NCBI GenBank assembly: GCA_013390375.1
Contig: JACATA010000002.1
Location: forward strand, 24,840-88,839
DNA length: 64,000 nt
Reading direction: 5' to 3'
Source: Marine Group I thaumarchaeote
GTDB taxonomy: Archaea; Thermoproteota; Nitrososphaeria; Nitrososphaerales; Nitrosopumilaceae
The notes under the pieces are model-generated. The model was not told where the DNA came from, searched no databases, and saw only the letters and a list, made by a program, of their open reading frames with translations. The translations under genes and the position numbers were made by a program. Positions 45,069-54,564 of the stretch are shown here, in pieces; the first letter of the stretch is position 1; each line of letters begins with the position of its first letter.

Positions 45069-45708
45069 GCCACGTGTAATATTCAGCGCTGCGATCACTT
45101 TAGATGGAAAGTTAGCAACACGAAGTGGCGATTCAAAACTTTCTTCAAAAAAAGACAAAATTAGGGTTCATAAACTTAGAAGTAAAGTTGATGCAATTCT
45201 TATTGGAAAAAATACTGTTAAAATTGATGATCCACTTTTATCTGTGCATAATATTAAGAAAAAAAATCCAATACGTATAATTCTTGATTCAAATGCTACA
45301 ATCCGTTCGAGTTCAAGAATTTTAAAAACATGTTCAAAAATTCCCACAATTATTGCGGTGTCAAAAAAAGCACAGAAAAAAAACTTGCAGAAACTAGAAA
45401 AATTTCCTGTTCAGGTTATAGTTTGTGGAAATGATACAGTAAGCATAAAAAAGTTACTTGGAATTCTCAAGAAAAAAGGCATAAAAAATATTCTAGTTGA
45501 GGGAGGTGGGACAGCAAACTGGGCATTTGTGAAAGAAAACCTAGTAGATGAAGCCATAATTACAATCACACCTTATCTTGTAGGAGGTATGACTGCCACA
45601 ACATTAGTAGACGGCGATGGATTTTCAACTATTGCGAAATCAATAAGGCTAAAATTAAAAAGTGTTTCAAAAATGAAAAATGAAGTTATACTACACTATG
45701 AGAATTAA
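45055..45708 (+). CDS. arfC: 2,5-diamino-6-(ribosylamino)pyrimidinone 5'-phosphate reductase
   Basis: Stand-alone RibD C-terminal reductase domain (217 aa), the archaeal/fungal version that reduces the ribosyl group before deamination. Features: FSAAITLDGKLATRSGDSK, DAILIGKNTVKIDDPLL, and LVEGGGTANWAFV. It overlaps the amidohydrolase 3' end by 14 bases and is convergent with tfe, sharing four bases with its 3' end. Confidence 0.92.
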   Translation: MESFRPRVIFSAAITLDGKLATRSGDSKLSSKKDKIRVHKLRSKVDAILIGKNTVKIDDPLLSVHNIKKKNPIRIILDSNATIRSSSRILKTCSKIPTIIAVSKKAQKKNLQKLEKFPVQVIVCGNDTVSIKKLLGILKKKGIKNILVEGGGTANWAFVKENLVDEAIITITPYLVGGMTATTLVDGDGFSTIAKSIRLKLKSVSKMKNEVILHYEN

Positions 45709-46214
45709 CTTTGCATTTCTTTTCTTATCTTATCAATTTGTTTAGCAAATGCCTTTTGAGACTTCTCATTTTTCTTGAGATTTAAAATCCCACCACATGA
45801 TGGACATTTAAAAAATTCTTCAAGAGCATCTTCAAATGTTACTCTCGCGCAATCATCGTTTCCACAATGATAAAACTGTGATGAGTTTTCATAATCTAAT
45901 CTCTGTTGAAGTCTCTCACCAATCTTTTTTTTCTGATTCTCGATAAATCTTTCAACCTCATCTCTTCTAGAACGCCAACGGTAGACAAACCAACCTTTTC
46001 TCTCATCTTTCACTCTAACTCCAGTAATGAGAGCTTTGCCAAAAAGATCATAGAGTACTTTTCGAACCATATTGATTCTTAAACCAGTTGAACTTGCAAT
46101 CTCTTCATCTGTTGCATCCTGTGATTTTAAGAGTGACCTTGCAACCTTGAGGTATTCATCACCACCAAGCATATACGAAATTTTCACAAATGGATCTTCG
46201 TATTTGTCAATCAA
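45705..46214 (-). CDS. tfe: transcription initiation factor TFE (alpha subunit)
   Basis: Archaeal homologue of TFIIE-alpha that helps open promoters. The winged helix (residues about 14-85) has LKSQDATDEEIASSTGL and RVKDERKGWFVYRWR. A C4 zinc ribbon has CGNDDC and CPSCGG. The start is a TTG at 46214; no ATG fits the family N-terminus. Confidence 0.94.
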   Translation of the reverse strand: MIDKYEDPFVKISYMLGGDEYLKVARSLLKSQDATDEEIASSTGLRINMVRKVLYDLFGKALITGVRVKDERKGWFVYRWRSRRDEVERFIENQKKKIGERLQQRLDYENSSQFYHCGNDDCARVTFEDALEEFFKCPSCGGILNLKKNEKSQKAFAKQIDKIRKEMQS

Positions 46215-46239
46215 CAGCGATAATCCTCATTTTCCGTTA

Positions 46240-46773
46240 TTAATCAGTTGTTTTATTCACCATAACATCTTTGCCTTGTTCTTGGGGAATTATCACCCTC
46301 TCCGGATTCTCAAACTTGAATTCAAACTGTTTTCCCTGTTGAATACGATCTAATAGTACGCCCAAGGCACTTACTTCTGAATGTGGCTGGTTACCTACTG
46401 CCACATTATAATCTGCCAATTCGTAGATCTCTCTTGGAACTTTCTCAGCTCCAACAACAATCAAAATTTTGTCTTCATTTCGTATTTTCGTTTCAACATT
46501 ATTAATATTCTGACCATACATTGTAAGGTGAACAATTTTCACCGCAGCATTTTTTTTTTCCTTAATGATTTTTTTCCATTCTGAAATAATTTCAATTTTA
46601 AAATTACCACCCCATGTTTTGTTAATGCTAGAAATAGTATACTTTATCTCAGGATTTACCTCATTCATATAGATTTTTTGTGCGCCAAATGATCTTGCAA
46701 CTAGAGCCACATGAGTAGTAACTCTATCATCTCTAACAACCCGTTGACCAATCCTTAGAACTTCAATTTCCAT
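46240..46773 (-). CDS. trm56: tRNA (cytidine-56-2'-O)-methyltransferase aTrm56
   Basis: SPOUT-fold methyltransferase specific to archaea, 177 aa. [20 protein letters not shown] opens the protein, and [20 protein letters not shown] plus [18 protein letters not shown] form the knot that binds S-adenosylmethionine. The start lies 11 bases inside the 3' end of hflX, so the two are coupled. Confidence 0.94.
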   Translation of the reverse strand: MEIEVLRIGQRVVRDDRVTTHVALVARSFGAQKIYMNEVNPEIKYTISSINKTWGGNFKIEIISEWKKIIKEKKNAAVKIVHLTMYGQNINNVETKIRNEDKILIVVGAEKVPREIYELADYNVAVGNQPHSEVSALGVLLDRIQQGKQFEFKFENPERVIIPQEQGKDVMVNKTTD

Positions 46774-47872
46774 ACGTGTTTACTCCAACTTTATCACTAT
46801 TCTCTGATATGTAATTTTGAAAAATATTATCAATTATTTTTTTAAGTTTGTCCACATTTTTTCCTGTAACTGCAGAAATATCAATCCATTTTTTATTTTC
46901 CTTCAATTCTAGCCAATCTACTATGTCTAAAATTCTATCGGCATCTAACAATTCTGATTTATTTAAAGCGAAAACCAACTTGTTTGATTCTACACCAATT
47001 TCATTTAGGGTTGTGTGGCAACTTTTGAATTTTTTTTGTAATTCATATAGATTATCACTCGCATCAATAACAACTATTACAACATCCGTATACAACAGTT
47101 CTTCTAACGTTGATTTGAAAGCTTCAATCATGTATGCCGGAAGCTTACTGATAAACCCTATAGTATCTGAAATCAATGCAACTTCTTGATTTATCATTAC
47201 TCTCCGGACAGTAGTTGAAAGAGTAGTGAACAGCTCATCATTTTCTTCACGTTGTTCTCCTGTTAGTGCATTAAACAATGTAGTTTTACCTGCTGAAGTA
47301 TATCCTGCAAGTGAAATTGTCTTGAAACCAAGCCGTTTTCTTGCTTGTCTATGAAGTTTACGTTGTTTTCCTGACTTTACCAGCTTTGATTTGATGTTAA
47401 TCATTCTTTTTTTGATTTCGTTATAGTATACATCAACTTCAAATGTTCCAAGACCCATAAATCCTGGCTGTTCACCTTTTTTTGAAAGTCTTACTTTTTC
47501 TTTAGCTCTCGACATATCATAGCGTGCCTGCGCCAGTTTAACTTGAAGCTTGGATTCAGTACTGGAAGATCTTTTCTCAAATATTTGTAAAATCAAAGCT
47601 TGTCTATCCAATATTTCCATTTTAATCTCGGAAGCCAGATTATAGTTCTGGCTTGGCTTTAATATCTCATCAAAAACTACTACATCTGGTTTTACCGTAG
47701 ATATGATTTCTTTAAGATCTTCAATTTTACCACCACTCAAGCCATATTTTGGCTTCTGCAGGAAGTTTTGTTTTATGACATGCTTTACTTTATAGCCAGC
47801 CGACTCACAAAGGGCGACTGCCTCATCAATCATATCATCTTGGTCATATGTAATTAAAACAGCTGAATTCAT
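46763..47872 (-). CDS. hflX: HflX-family GTPase
   Basis: Ribosome-associated GTPase of about 369 aa. N-terminal HflX domain (about 1-110), coiled-coil linker, and G domain with Walker [10 protein letters not shown] at about residues 190-198, [11 protein letters not shown] and ALNKSELL (NKxE type). A GTG at 47875 precedes the ATG at 47872; either may be used. Partner trm56 follows with overlap. Confidence 0.93.
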   Translation of the reverse strand: MNSAVLITYDQDDMIDEAVALCESAGYKVKHVIKQNFLQKPKYGLSGGKIEDLKEIISTVKPDVVVFDEILKPSQNYNLASEIKMEILDRQALILQIFEKRSSSTESKLQVKLAQARYDMSRAKEKVRLSKKGEQPGFMGLGTFEVDVYYNEIKKRMINIKSKLVKSGKQRKLHRQARKRLGFKTISLAGYTSAGKTTLFNALTGEQREENDELFTTLSTTVRRVMINQEVALISDTIGFISKLPAYMIEAFKSTLEELLYTDVVIVVIDASDNLYELQKKFKSCHTTLNEIGVESNKLVFALNKSELLDADRILDIVDWLELKENKKWIDISAVTGKNVDKLKKIIDNIFQNYISENSDKVGVNTYGN

Positions 47873-47882
47873 CACAAAAACT

Positions 47883-48941
47883 CTACATCGTTGGTTTTTT
47901 GAGAATTTTTTCTATGTTCATATTTAAAACAATCTCACCAATATCGCTTGCATATTCTGCAACTCTTTTTACATTTTCAACTATCCTTCTAATTCTAAAA
48001 ACCTCCTCTTCATTTTTGTTTGTTTTTAGACTGTCTGAGATCCTTTTTTCATATTTTTGTATATCATTTGCACTTTCTATTGATTTTTCTGCCTGTTCGT
48101 AGTCTTTTTTGAATAAGGCCAGGCATGCTTCATCCATTACTGAAATTGCAAAATTGCTCATTTCCTGTATTCTATCAAAATTCTTGCCTTGGATGGGCAT
48201 TTTATAATCTAAAACATCTTGTGATAATCCTACTGCGTGATCTCCTAATCTTTCAACGTTTTTGACAACAACTCTGTAACCAAGACAATCACGAGCATTA
48301 TCAAATCCCATTTCCTTTAACATATGTTCATTCTCAATCGCAATTGCAAGTTGTCTAGTTATGTAAAATCCAAATCTATCCACATCATCGTCACTGTTGA
48401 TAACTTCTTTTGCAAGTTCTCCATTTCCTTCTTTTATTGCAAGTAATGCATCGTCTAGCATTGATTTTGCAAGTGACATCATTCTTTTGAAAGCAGCATC
48501 AACTGAGAGCTCAACCAAATTAATTAGAATTTGAATGGTTATACCGTCTGATGAATCGGCAGTTATTTCTGAACCCATTAAAATTTTCTTAACACCATTT
48601 CGAATTCCAATTCTTTGTGACGGTGTAATTCGTCCTATTCTAGGCTTGATGTTGATCGTCTTAAAGTGAAGAAAGTACAGTGAAATTAGTTTTCTTACTA
48701 CAGATGATGTTTCTTCTTTCGGTTCAATTTCCATCGTGGCTGTTTCAGACTGGTCTTTTCTTCTAGTGTTCCATGGCATGATCTGCAAACTGGAAACTCC
48801 TTTTCGATCGACTGAAACCCGATCTCCCTGTTTTAGACCTAGTTCAGTAATCCATTGTTTGGGTAGAGAAATTATGTAAGTAGATTTGCCCGTAAATTGG
48901 ATCTTCCTAGTTTCATCACCAGATGTCAATACTATAGTCAT
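47883..48941 (-). CDS. AbrB-PhoU phosphate-uptake-type regulator
   Basis: 352 aa with an N-terminal SpoVT/AbrB swapped-hairpin DNA-binding domain ([18 protein letters not shown], residues about 12-60) followed by two PhoU helical repeats (about 110-340) with [12 protein letters not shown] and [13 protein letters not shown]. In archaea such proteins are thought to regulate phosphate genes. No pst genes lie nearby. It lies 10 bases upstream of hflX. Confidence 0.88.
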   Translation of the reverse strand: MTIVLTSGDETRKIQFTGKSTYIISLPKQWITELGLKQGDRVSVDRKGVSSLQIMPWNTRRKDQSETATMEIEPKEETSSVVRKLISLYFLHFKTINIKPRIGRITPSQRIGIRNGVKKILMGSEITADSSDGITIQILINLVELSVDAAFKRMMSLAKSMLDDALLAIKEGNGELAKEVINSDDDVDRFGFYITRQLAIAIENEHMLKEMGFDNARDCLGYRVVVKNVERLGDHAVGLSQDVLDYKMPIQGKNFDRIQEMSNFAISVMDEACLALFKKDYEQAEKSIESANDIQKYEKRISDSLKTNKNEEEVFRIRRIVENVKRVAEYASDIGEIVLNMNIEKILKKPTM

Positions 48942-49018
48942 ATTTTTGTTCTATATAGATTATTTCACTTCTATACAGAATTTAAACTAATATTTAGATA
49001 TCTAGGCATATCATTTGA

Positions 49019-49483
49019 ATGGATCCTATTTTAAAACTAAAACATACTATTGATGCCCTATTTGGCGTAGGCGTGTCTAGACATTTGCCTAAACAGATAG
49101 AGTTTTTCTTTTCAAAGAGGACTGGGCGAATTCGTGAGGTATATCATAACCAGAAGCTTCTTTGCACATTGCGAATTGATGGTGGTCTGGCAATAACACC
49201 ACATTTTGCTCAGATTCTTATGAAGAGTAAAAAATTCAAGGAAAACTGTCTTGAGATTGACAAAGATTCAAAACCGTTTGTAGAAGATGGAAGGTCAGTA
49301 TTTTGTGGTCATGTTGTCTGGTGTGGTAAAAATATCAGAATCCAAAGTGAAGTTCCAGTTCTATACAAGAATAAAGTTATCGCAGTAGGGAAGGCTATCC
49401 TGTCTTCAGAGATGATGAAGGAACAAAGAATCGGAGTGGCAGTAAAAGTCAGAGATAGTTTAAAAAACCAGCCAGAGGGATGA
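49019..49483 (+). CDS. PUA-domain RNA-binding protein
   Basis: 154 aa with a C-terminal PUA domain (about 75-150: VVWCGKNIRIQSEVPVLYKN, then VIAVGKAILSSEMM). The N-terminal half resembles the pre-PUA region of archaeal tRNA-modification or ribosome-linked proteins. It overlaps the NAC gene by four bases, so it probably acts around the ribosome or rRNA. Confidence 0.85.
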   Translation: MDPILKLKHTIDALFGVGVSRHLPKQIEFFFSKRTGRIREVYHNQKLLCTLRIDGGLAITPHFAQILMKSKKFKENCLEIDKDSKPFVEDGRSVFCGHVVWCGKNIRIQSEVPVLYKNKVIAVGKAILSSEMMKEQRIGVAVKVRDSLKNQPEG

Positions 49484-49830
49484 TGAACATGATGCGTGGA
49501 GGTAACCGCCAAATGCGAAGAATGATGGATAAGATGGGTCTTGACATGGAAGAGATCCCAAATGTGCAGGAAGTTATCATTAAGACTGATAAAAAAGAGA
49601 TAATCATTTCAAAACCATCTGTCACTGAAATGAAGTCAAAAGAAAATTCAATCTTTCAGGTAATTGCGGAGAGTTTTGAGGAAAAGGAACTTGAGGTACA
49701 AATATTTTCAGAAGACGATATAATGTTAGTATGTCAGCAGGCAAATTGTGATGAGGAGAAAGCTAAGGATGCTTTGGCTGAGACCAAGGGCGACATTGCC
49801 CAAGCAATTCTAAGGCTAACTAGCGGATAA
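49480..49830 (+). CDS. nac: nascent polypeptide-associated complex protein
   Basis: Ribosome-bound chaperone homologous to NAC-alpha. Met- and Arg-rich start (MMNMMRGGNRQMRRMMDKMG), NAC beta domain (about 28-75), and a C-terminal UBA domain (CDEEKAKDALAETKGDIAQA). 116 aa is normal. Confidence 0.95.
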   Translation: MMNMMRGGNRQMRRMMDKMGLDMEEIPNVQEVIIKTDKKEIIISKPSVTEMKSKENSIFQVIAESFEEKELEVQIFSEDDIMLVCQQANCDEEKAKDALAETKGDIAQAILRLTSG

Positions 49831-49876
49831 ATTACCACTCCTAAAATCTAATCAATTAGTATTATCTTAGAATGCT

Positions 49877-50251
49877 ATGAACGATAAGTTAAAACCAAAT
49901 CAGGAAAAAAAAGTTATAGAAAATTTTGTTGAATGTATAATGGATGATTTAGATTATTATCATTTTGATGAATTGATTATGAAAAAATATAAAAAAGAAT
50001 TATTCCAGTTTTTCACGAAAATTTCTGAAGAACACAGTCTTTTTTCACCTGGATTTGATTTTTCAAACAAAAAGAACATTGTGAACGATAAGGAAAAAAT
50101 CAAAGAAGTTTTAGGAATACTAGAAATAAAGATTAAGGATTACGAAGATGAGCACAAAGAATTTTTTGATAGTATGCAATATGCTGAGGCTTCTAGGTTT
50201 AAACATATGAAAGAACTTCTGGAAGAAATCAAAAAAATCTTAGAAAAATGA
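49877..50251 (+). CDS. lineage-specific helical protein, 124 aa
   Basis: No family recognised. It starts MNDKLKPNQEKK and ends in EEIKKILEK, with acidic and aromatic helices between. The leader cttagaatgct before ATGAACGATAAG is almost the same as before the tiny ORFs at 62987 and 63814. The stop overlaps a remnant ORF in the same ATGA fashion as in the 63-kb cassette. So it belongs to a small lineage-specific gene group, role unknown. Confidence 0.6.
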   Translation: MNDKLKPNQEKKVIENFVECIMDDLDYYHFDELIMKKYKKELFQFFTKISEEHSLFSPGFDFSNKKNIVNDKEKIKEVLGILEIKIKDYEDEHKEFFDSMQYAEASRFKHMKELLEEIKKILEK

Positions 50252-50292
50252 CACTAACTGATAAGGAAAAAATCAAAGAAACCTTATCTTAA
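50248..50292 (+). pseudogene. truncated remnant of the MTLTDKE small gene
   Basis: Fourteen codons (MTLTDKEKIKETLS) match the beginning of the 58-aa gene at 63100 and then stop. The DNA continues straight into the 88-bp repeat, whose first part matches the end of the 26-aa transmembrane gene at 63312. An internal deletion of the cassette explains both. Confidence 0.6.
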
Positions 50293-50378
50293 TAATTTTT
50301 ATTGTTAGATTTTTGAGTTAATATTGTACCAAACCACAAGATTGGGTGAGAACTTGGTACGTTCTCATTCAATCGTTT
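50291..50378 (+). repeat. 88-bp dispersed element with 13-bp hairpin, copy 1
   Basis: Colinear with 63362-63449, same length, six mismatches by eye. The hairpin arms are 50341-50353 and 50361-50373 with loop ttggtac; two pairs in the stem are G-T. Four of the six differences between copies form two compensatory base-pair changes in the stem, so the RNA structure looks selected. A TATA-like ttaatatt lies about 20 bases before the hairpin. Confidence 0.75.
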
Positions 50379-50438
50379 TCATCAAAGTCTGATTCGTGAA
50401 CTAGCTGACTTTTGTACTTCCTGACCTTTTCTTTTTTT

Positions 50439-50588
50439 ATGAAATACATGTGTAAAACTTGTCAAAAACCTTGTAGCGACATTATAGAACATATCAAAAA
50501 AGTACATGGTTTTTCAGAATCTTACATAAAAGATTCACTCAAAACAAACTCAAACAGCTATCTACATGCTTTTGAAAAAATAAAATAA
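50439..50588 (+). CDS. small zinc-finger protein, 49 aa
   Basis: ORF beginning MKYMCKTCQKPCSDIIEHIK followed by KVHGF. The Cys5, Cys8, His19 and His25 layout matches a C2H2-type finger, with an extra Cys12. The rest is Ser/Asn/Lys rich. A long T run precedes the ATG. It is the only gene-like frame in the 50252-50644 gap besides the repeat and remnant. Confidence 0.55.
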   Translation: MKYMCKTCQKPCSDIIEHIKKVHGFSESYIKDSLKTNSNSYLHAFEKIK

Positions 50589-50644
50589 CTAAGCTTACAA
50601 GTTAAGATTAAGCCTTTTAATCCAGTTTAATGTTCACTTTTTTT

Positions 50645-51337
50645 ATGAAGGCCATGATACTATCAGGCGGGCGTGGCAAGAGACTGCGTCCAGTCACAGA
50701 TACTATCCCAAAACCGTTGATTAGAATCAATAACAAACCGTTAATCGAATGGAAGATCAATTATCTGAAAAAATTTGGAATCAAGGATATTATCATTTGC
50801 AGTGGTTATAAGGGAAAAAAGATTGAGAATTACATTAGTAAAAAAAATAACTTTGGTTGCAATATAGAATATTCGATAGAGACAACACCACTTGGCACTG
50901 CAGGCGCAATTAAAAAAGCAATTAAAAATATTGTTGATGATTCATTTATTGTATTAAACGGTGACATAATCACAAACATCAATTTGAAAAAAATGATGGC
51001 TAAACCAAATTGTATAGCCGCAATTGAATTGAGAACAAATTATGGAACAATGAAGATTAAAAATAATAAAATCATTCAGTTCAACGAAAAAACTGATGTC
51101 AAAAATATATGGATGAATGGGGGAATTTATCACCTAAGCACAGATATTATAAAAATTTTACCAGCAAAGGGTAGTATAGAAGGTATAGTTTTCCCAAAAC
51201 TAGCCAAAAAAAACTCATTGAACACGGTAAAATTTAAGAATGTTTTATGGCGCTCTATTGATTCTCATAAGGATGTTGAGACATGCTCAAAGGAAATGAT
51301 TCAAAAAAAATACATGAAATTTATTTTGAAAGGGTGA
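50645..51337 (+). CDS. sugar-nucleotidyltransferase (NDP-sugar pyrophosphorylase)
   Basis: Rossmann-like nucleotidyltransferase of about 230 aa that activates a hexose 1-phosphate. Signature KAMILSGGRGKRLRPVTDTIP then KPLIRINNKPLIEW, and NGDIITN for metal binding. There is no C-terminal acyltransferase domain. ATG 50645 is chosen over 50630 because the catalytic signature begins there and the TATA-like cttttaat spacing fits. The sugar is unknown. It could serve the surface glycosylation suggested by the GT2 gene. Confidence 0.88.
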   Translation: MKAMILSGGRGKRLRPVTDTIPKPLIRINNKPLIEWKINYLKKFGIKDIIICSGYKGKKIENYISKKNNFGCNIEYSIETTPLGTAGAIKKAIKNIVDDSFIVLNGDIITNINLKKMMAKPNCIAAIELRTNYGTMKIKNNKIIQFNEKTDVKNIWMNGGIYHLSTDIIKILPAKGSIEGIVFPKLAKKNSLNTVKFKNVLWRSIDSHKDVETCSKEMIQKKYMKFILKG

Positions 51338-51343
51338 ATCAAA

Positions 51344-52315
51344 ATGCGTTTGTCATATAGTTTGGGTTCACTCTTAACGGTTGAACAGGTTTTAGCATGC
51401 TCAAAAAAGTTAAACGAATTCAAACCTGATACTGTATGGATTCCAGAAACATGGGGAATGGAAAATTTTTCGATGCTTAGCCTGGTCAGTAGAGAAAATA
51501 AATTTTCAAAAATTGGTTCGTCTATAATTAACATCTATTCACGAAGTCCTAGCTTGATCGCGATGGGGGCTGCTACTGTTGATACAATTTCAAACAAACG
51601 CTTAGTTTTAGGACTAGGGACAAGCAGCCAACCGTTGGTTGAAGATTTTCATGGAGATAAATTTGAAAGACCACTTAAACGAATGAACGAATGCGTGGAA
51701 ATTATACGATTGATTCTTAGCGGTAAAGCGGTAAATTATTCTGGGGAAATTTTTTCATTGAAAAATTTTTCATTGCTTATCAAACCTCCTAGAGATGCAA
51801 TTCCAATTTATCTTGCAGCAGTTAACCAAAAAATGGTAGAACTTACGTGGAAAATTGCGGACGGTGTTATTTTCTATCTTAGGCCAAAAAGTGAGATTAA
51901 ATCAACGCTCGCAAGTATGCAAAACCAAAAAAAGATTGATGCGTCACTCCAAATCATCACATGTGTTAATGAAGACTCTGAAAAAGCCATGATTCGTGCC
52001 AAAAAGACGTTGGCATTTTATGTTTCTGTTGGAAAAATTTACCGGGAATTTTTGGCGTCAAACGGGTTTGAAAATGAAACAAAAAACATCTTTGAGGAAT
52101 ACGAAAAAAATGGTTTGCAAAATAATCATGAATTTGTGCCTGAATCAATGCTAAATGAACTATGTATTGCTGGAACATCAGATGAATGCAGAATCCAATT
52201 AAAGCAATTCCGTGAAACAGGGATAGACTTACCGATCATACAGTTTAATCCAACAGATAACGTGGAAGATTCATTTGATTTAGTTACTTCAACATTTTCG
52301 GAGGGGTGTGATTGA
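51344..52315 (+). CDS. LLM-class flavin-dependent oxidoreductase
   Basis: Luciferase-like TIM barrel, 323 aa, of the F420-dependent methylenetetrahydromethanopterin reductase-like group. Features: WIPETWGMENF, GAATVDTISNKRLVLGLGTS and IPIYLAAVNQKMVELTWKIADG. The cofactor (F420 or FMN) is not certain. Its stop overlaps the start of the second thiolase by four bases, pointing to a shared pathway. Confidence 0.85.
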   Translation: MRLSYSLGSLLTVEQVLACSKKLNEFKPDTVWIPETWGMENFSMLSLVSRENKFSKIGSSIINIYSRSPSLIAMGAATVDTISNKRLVLGLGTSSQPLVEDFHGDKFERPLKRMNECVEIIRLILSGKAVNYSGEIFSLKNFSLLIKPPRDAIPIYLAAVNQKMVELTWKIADGVIFYLRPKSEIKSTLASMQNQKKIDASLQIITCVNEDSEKAMIRAKKTLAFYVSVGKIYREFLASNGFENETKNIFEEYEKNGLQNNHEFVPESMLNELCIAGTSDECRIQLKQFRETGIDLPIIQFNPTDNVEDSFDLVTSTFSEGCD

Positions 52316-53373
52316 AAAAAGTTGCTGTGGTTGGATATGGAAATACGAAATTTACAAAGGACGAATTACCGATTGAATCATTATTACTAGAATCCACAAA
52401 GCAGGTATTTGATACCACAAAAAATTTATCGCAAGATCTTATCGACGGCTTGTCTGAATTATCAGGCATCAAGCCAAAAATTTCTCATACAGTTGAACAT
52501 CTATGCAGTTCTGGTTCTAACGCAGCAGTTTCTGGGTTTTCATATATTGCATCAGGATTGGCTGACACTGTTTTAGTTACAGGTGCAGATAAAATTGGCA
52601 ATCCAGGACAGATTTTAGAATGGGACAAATCAAGGGGCGAATTTGATCATCCAATTTACTGGGCATCAATGTTTACAAAGGCACACAAGAGACAATTTAG
52701 TACAACCGATGAGGAGCTAGCAATAGTGTCTGCTAAAAATCATAAACAAGCAATGGATAACCCGAACGCATATTCACACAAACCATATACAATTTCTGAG
52801 ATTATGAATTCAAAGAATGTCACTGACGATTTACGAATTCTAGATTGCTCCTATTCGTGTTCAGGCAGCTCATCAATTCTTTTAACGTCTGAGGAAACGG
52901 CAAAAAAATTCACTGACGAACCAATATGGATTTCAGGTATTGGACAAAAAACAAATTCTGCAAGTTTTACAAAAAATGAGTTAACAACATTATCCAGCAG
53001 TATAATAGCTGCAAATGATGCGTATAAAATGGCTAAAACAACTCCAAAAAAAATTGATGTTGCTGAAATACATGACGCCTTTTCAGTTTGTGAATTAATG
53101 GCCGTAGAAGATCTTAGTTTAACAGAAAAAAATACCGGCGCATCATATGTTAGAAATCTTTTCAATACAGAAGACAGAAAAATAAATCCAAGAGGAGGAT
53201 TAATTGGAGCAGGACATCCTTTGGGTGCTACAGGTATTTCTCAGATAGTAGAAATTACACAGCAATTACAAAATAAGGCAAAAAAGAGACAAATTTCAAA
53301 TGCTAAAAGTGGTCTAGTTCATAATATGTCTGCTGCAGCTACATCTAGCACTGTTTTGGTTCTGGAATCATGA
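52312..53373 (+). CDS. second thiolase (SCP2-like)
   Basis: 353 aa, shorter than the copy at 31 kb. Cys65 in VEHLCSSGSNAAV, the His in EIHDAFSVCELMA, and GAGHPLGATGISQ. The start TTG overlaps the LLM gene, and the stop overlaps its DUF35 partner. It differs strongly from the first copy and may act on another beta-ketoacyl-CoA. Confidence 0.86.
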   Translation: MKKVAVVGYGNTKFTKDELPIESLLLESTKQVFDTTKNLSQDLIDGLSELSGIKPKISHTVEHLCSSGSNAAVSGFSYIASGLADTVLVTGADKIGNPGQILEWDKSRGEFDHPIYWASMFTKAHKRQFSTTDEELAIVSAKNHKQAMDNPNAYSHKPYTISEIMNSKNVTDDLRILDCSYSCSGSSSILLTSEETAKKFTDEPIWISGIGQKTNSASFTKNELTTLSSSIIAANDAYKMAKTTPKKIDVAEIHDAFSVCELMAVEDLSLTEKNTGASYVRNLFNTEDRKINPRGGLIGAGHPLGATGISQIVEITQQLQNKAKKRQISNAKSGLVHNMSAAATSSTVLVLES

Positions 53374-53696
53374 ATAAGTTTGAGACTGAGTTAAAAGCAG
53401 GAAATTTTGTTACTAGTGAATGTTCTTACTGTAATAGAATAGTATGGCCACCAAGTGATTATTGTGATAATTGCTTTAAGGATGTTAATTGGAGGAAAGT
53501 TTCCCAAAATGGTACGATAATTGAATTATCAAGAAAGGAAAATGACGTTTTTTGTATTATAGAATTTGAAGATAAAATACGAGTTATGGGGAAATTGGAT
53601 GCTGAAATTCATATGGCAAAACCTGGTCAAACTGTTAAACTGAGTAAATGCATGCTTAATGACAAGAATAGTTTTTTCTTTAATTTAGAAAATTAG
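53370..53696 (+). CDS. second DUF35 OB-fold zinc protein
   Basis: 108 aa with ECSYCNRIVWPPSDYC and DNCF for the zinc knuckle, and a short OB fold. Overlaps the thiolase by four bases. Together they form a second thiolase/DUF35 complex. Confidence 0.85.
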   Translation: MNKFETELKAGNFVTSECSYCNRIVWPPSDYCDNCFKDVNWRKVSQNGTIIELSRKENDVFCIIEFEDKIRVMGKLDAEIHMAKPGQTVKLSKCMLNDKNSFFFNLEN

Positions 53697-53707
53697 TAAT
53701 TATAATA

Positions 53708-53827
53708 TCATTTACGTTTTAGATGAGCTTTTTCATGAAAATCTCTAATATGTAATGCTAGTTTGCCTGGCTGATTACCAAAATCTTTTCCACAGTATGT
53801 ACAGTAAAATCCATCGCTCCATGGCAT
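53708..53827 (-). CDS. C2H2 zinc-finger mini-protein, 39 aa
   Basis: A clear finger FYCTYCGKDFGNQPGKLALH followed by IRDFHEK: Cys-x2-Cys-x13-His-x4-His with the usual Phe and Leu core residues. An in-frame ATG seven codons earlier (53848) is an alternative start. Probably a DNA- or RNA-binding mini-protein. Confidence 0.7.
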   Translation of the reverse strand: MPWSDGFYCTYCGKDFGNQPGKLALHIRDFHEKAHLKRK

Positions 53828-53940
53828 ATTAATTATATTGGCACACATGAATTAATCGTTTGTCATTCATAATTTCAATTAACATATTGGTTGATAATAT
53901 AATTACCAACTATTCTATATTATCAAAATAAAGGTAAATT

Positions 53941-54519
53941 GTGTCAATTTTAATCAGAAAAAATCAAAACTTGATTTCTAAAGATCTAAATGAATATGAA
54001 AAAATAAAGAAAATCAATAAAAAAATTGCACGAACTAGAAGACAGCGAGGATATAATTGGGAAGATACTCTTGTTAAGAGATTTAATTCTGTTAAATCAT
54101 GGAAGGCATTCAGACTTGGCTCACCAAGTGTTGCTTTACCAGATGTTTTAACTGTAAATAATGTGGAAAGTACAATTTTTACAATTGAAGCAAAATCTGG
54201 AACCGGAACAACCTTACAAGTCCCATTTGACCAAATAGAAAGATGTCTAAACTGGATTGATAATTTTCAGATTTATCAAAAACGTGAGGTGATTTTGGCC
54301 TTTAAATTTCTCTCAAAAAAAAGAATAGGTACTGGCAAATACGAAAAACGAGAATTGCATGAATTCTACAAAGTTTGGGATAAAAAAAAGAAGGTTATAG
54401 ATTGTGTGTGTACTTATGATGGAAAAACATATGCACTAAAAAATGGCAAGCAGAAAAAACTAGTACTAAAAGATTTCTTAATGCCATTCAAGTCAAAATA
54501 CCAATTATTTTATAAATAA
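53941..54519 (+). CDS. Hjc-like PD-(D/E)xK endonuclease
   Basis: 192 aa. RRQRGYNWEDTLVKRF (Glu41) followed by LPDVLTV (Asp68) and FTIEAKSGTG (Glu83, Lys85) matches the archaeal Holliday-junction resolvase Hjc layout, including the Arg-Gly before the first acidic residue. The C-terminal third, rich in Lys, is longer than in classical Hjc. It uses a GTG start. Neighbours are lineage-specific genes, so it may be the cell's resolvase or an element-borne relative. Confidence 0.75.
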   Translation: MSILIRKNQNLISKDLNEYEKIKKINKKIARTRRQRGYNWEDTLVKRFNSVKSWKAFRLGSPSVALPDVLTVNNVESTIFTIEAKSGTGTTLQVPFDQIERCLNWIDNFQIYQKREVILAFKFLSKKRIGTGKYEKRELHEFYKVWDKKKKVIDCVCTYDGKTYALKNGKQKKLVLKDFLMPFKSKYQLFYK

Positions 54520-54564
54520 ACAAAATTCCCAATCATTTTTTAGTAATAAATTCCTGAATATTCT

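Noticed and set aside
50379..50438. Possible tRNA or additional RNA gene after hairpin copy 1
   Set aside because: No cloverleaf or further pairing is seen; only an AT-rich leader to the 49-aa zinc-finger ORF.
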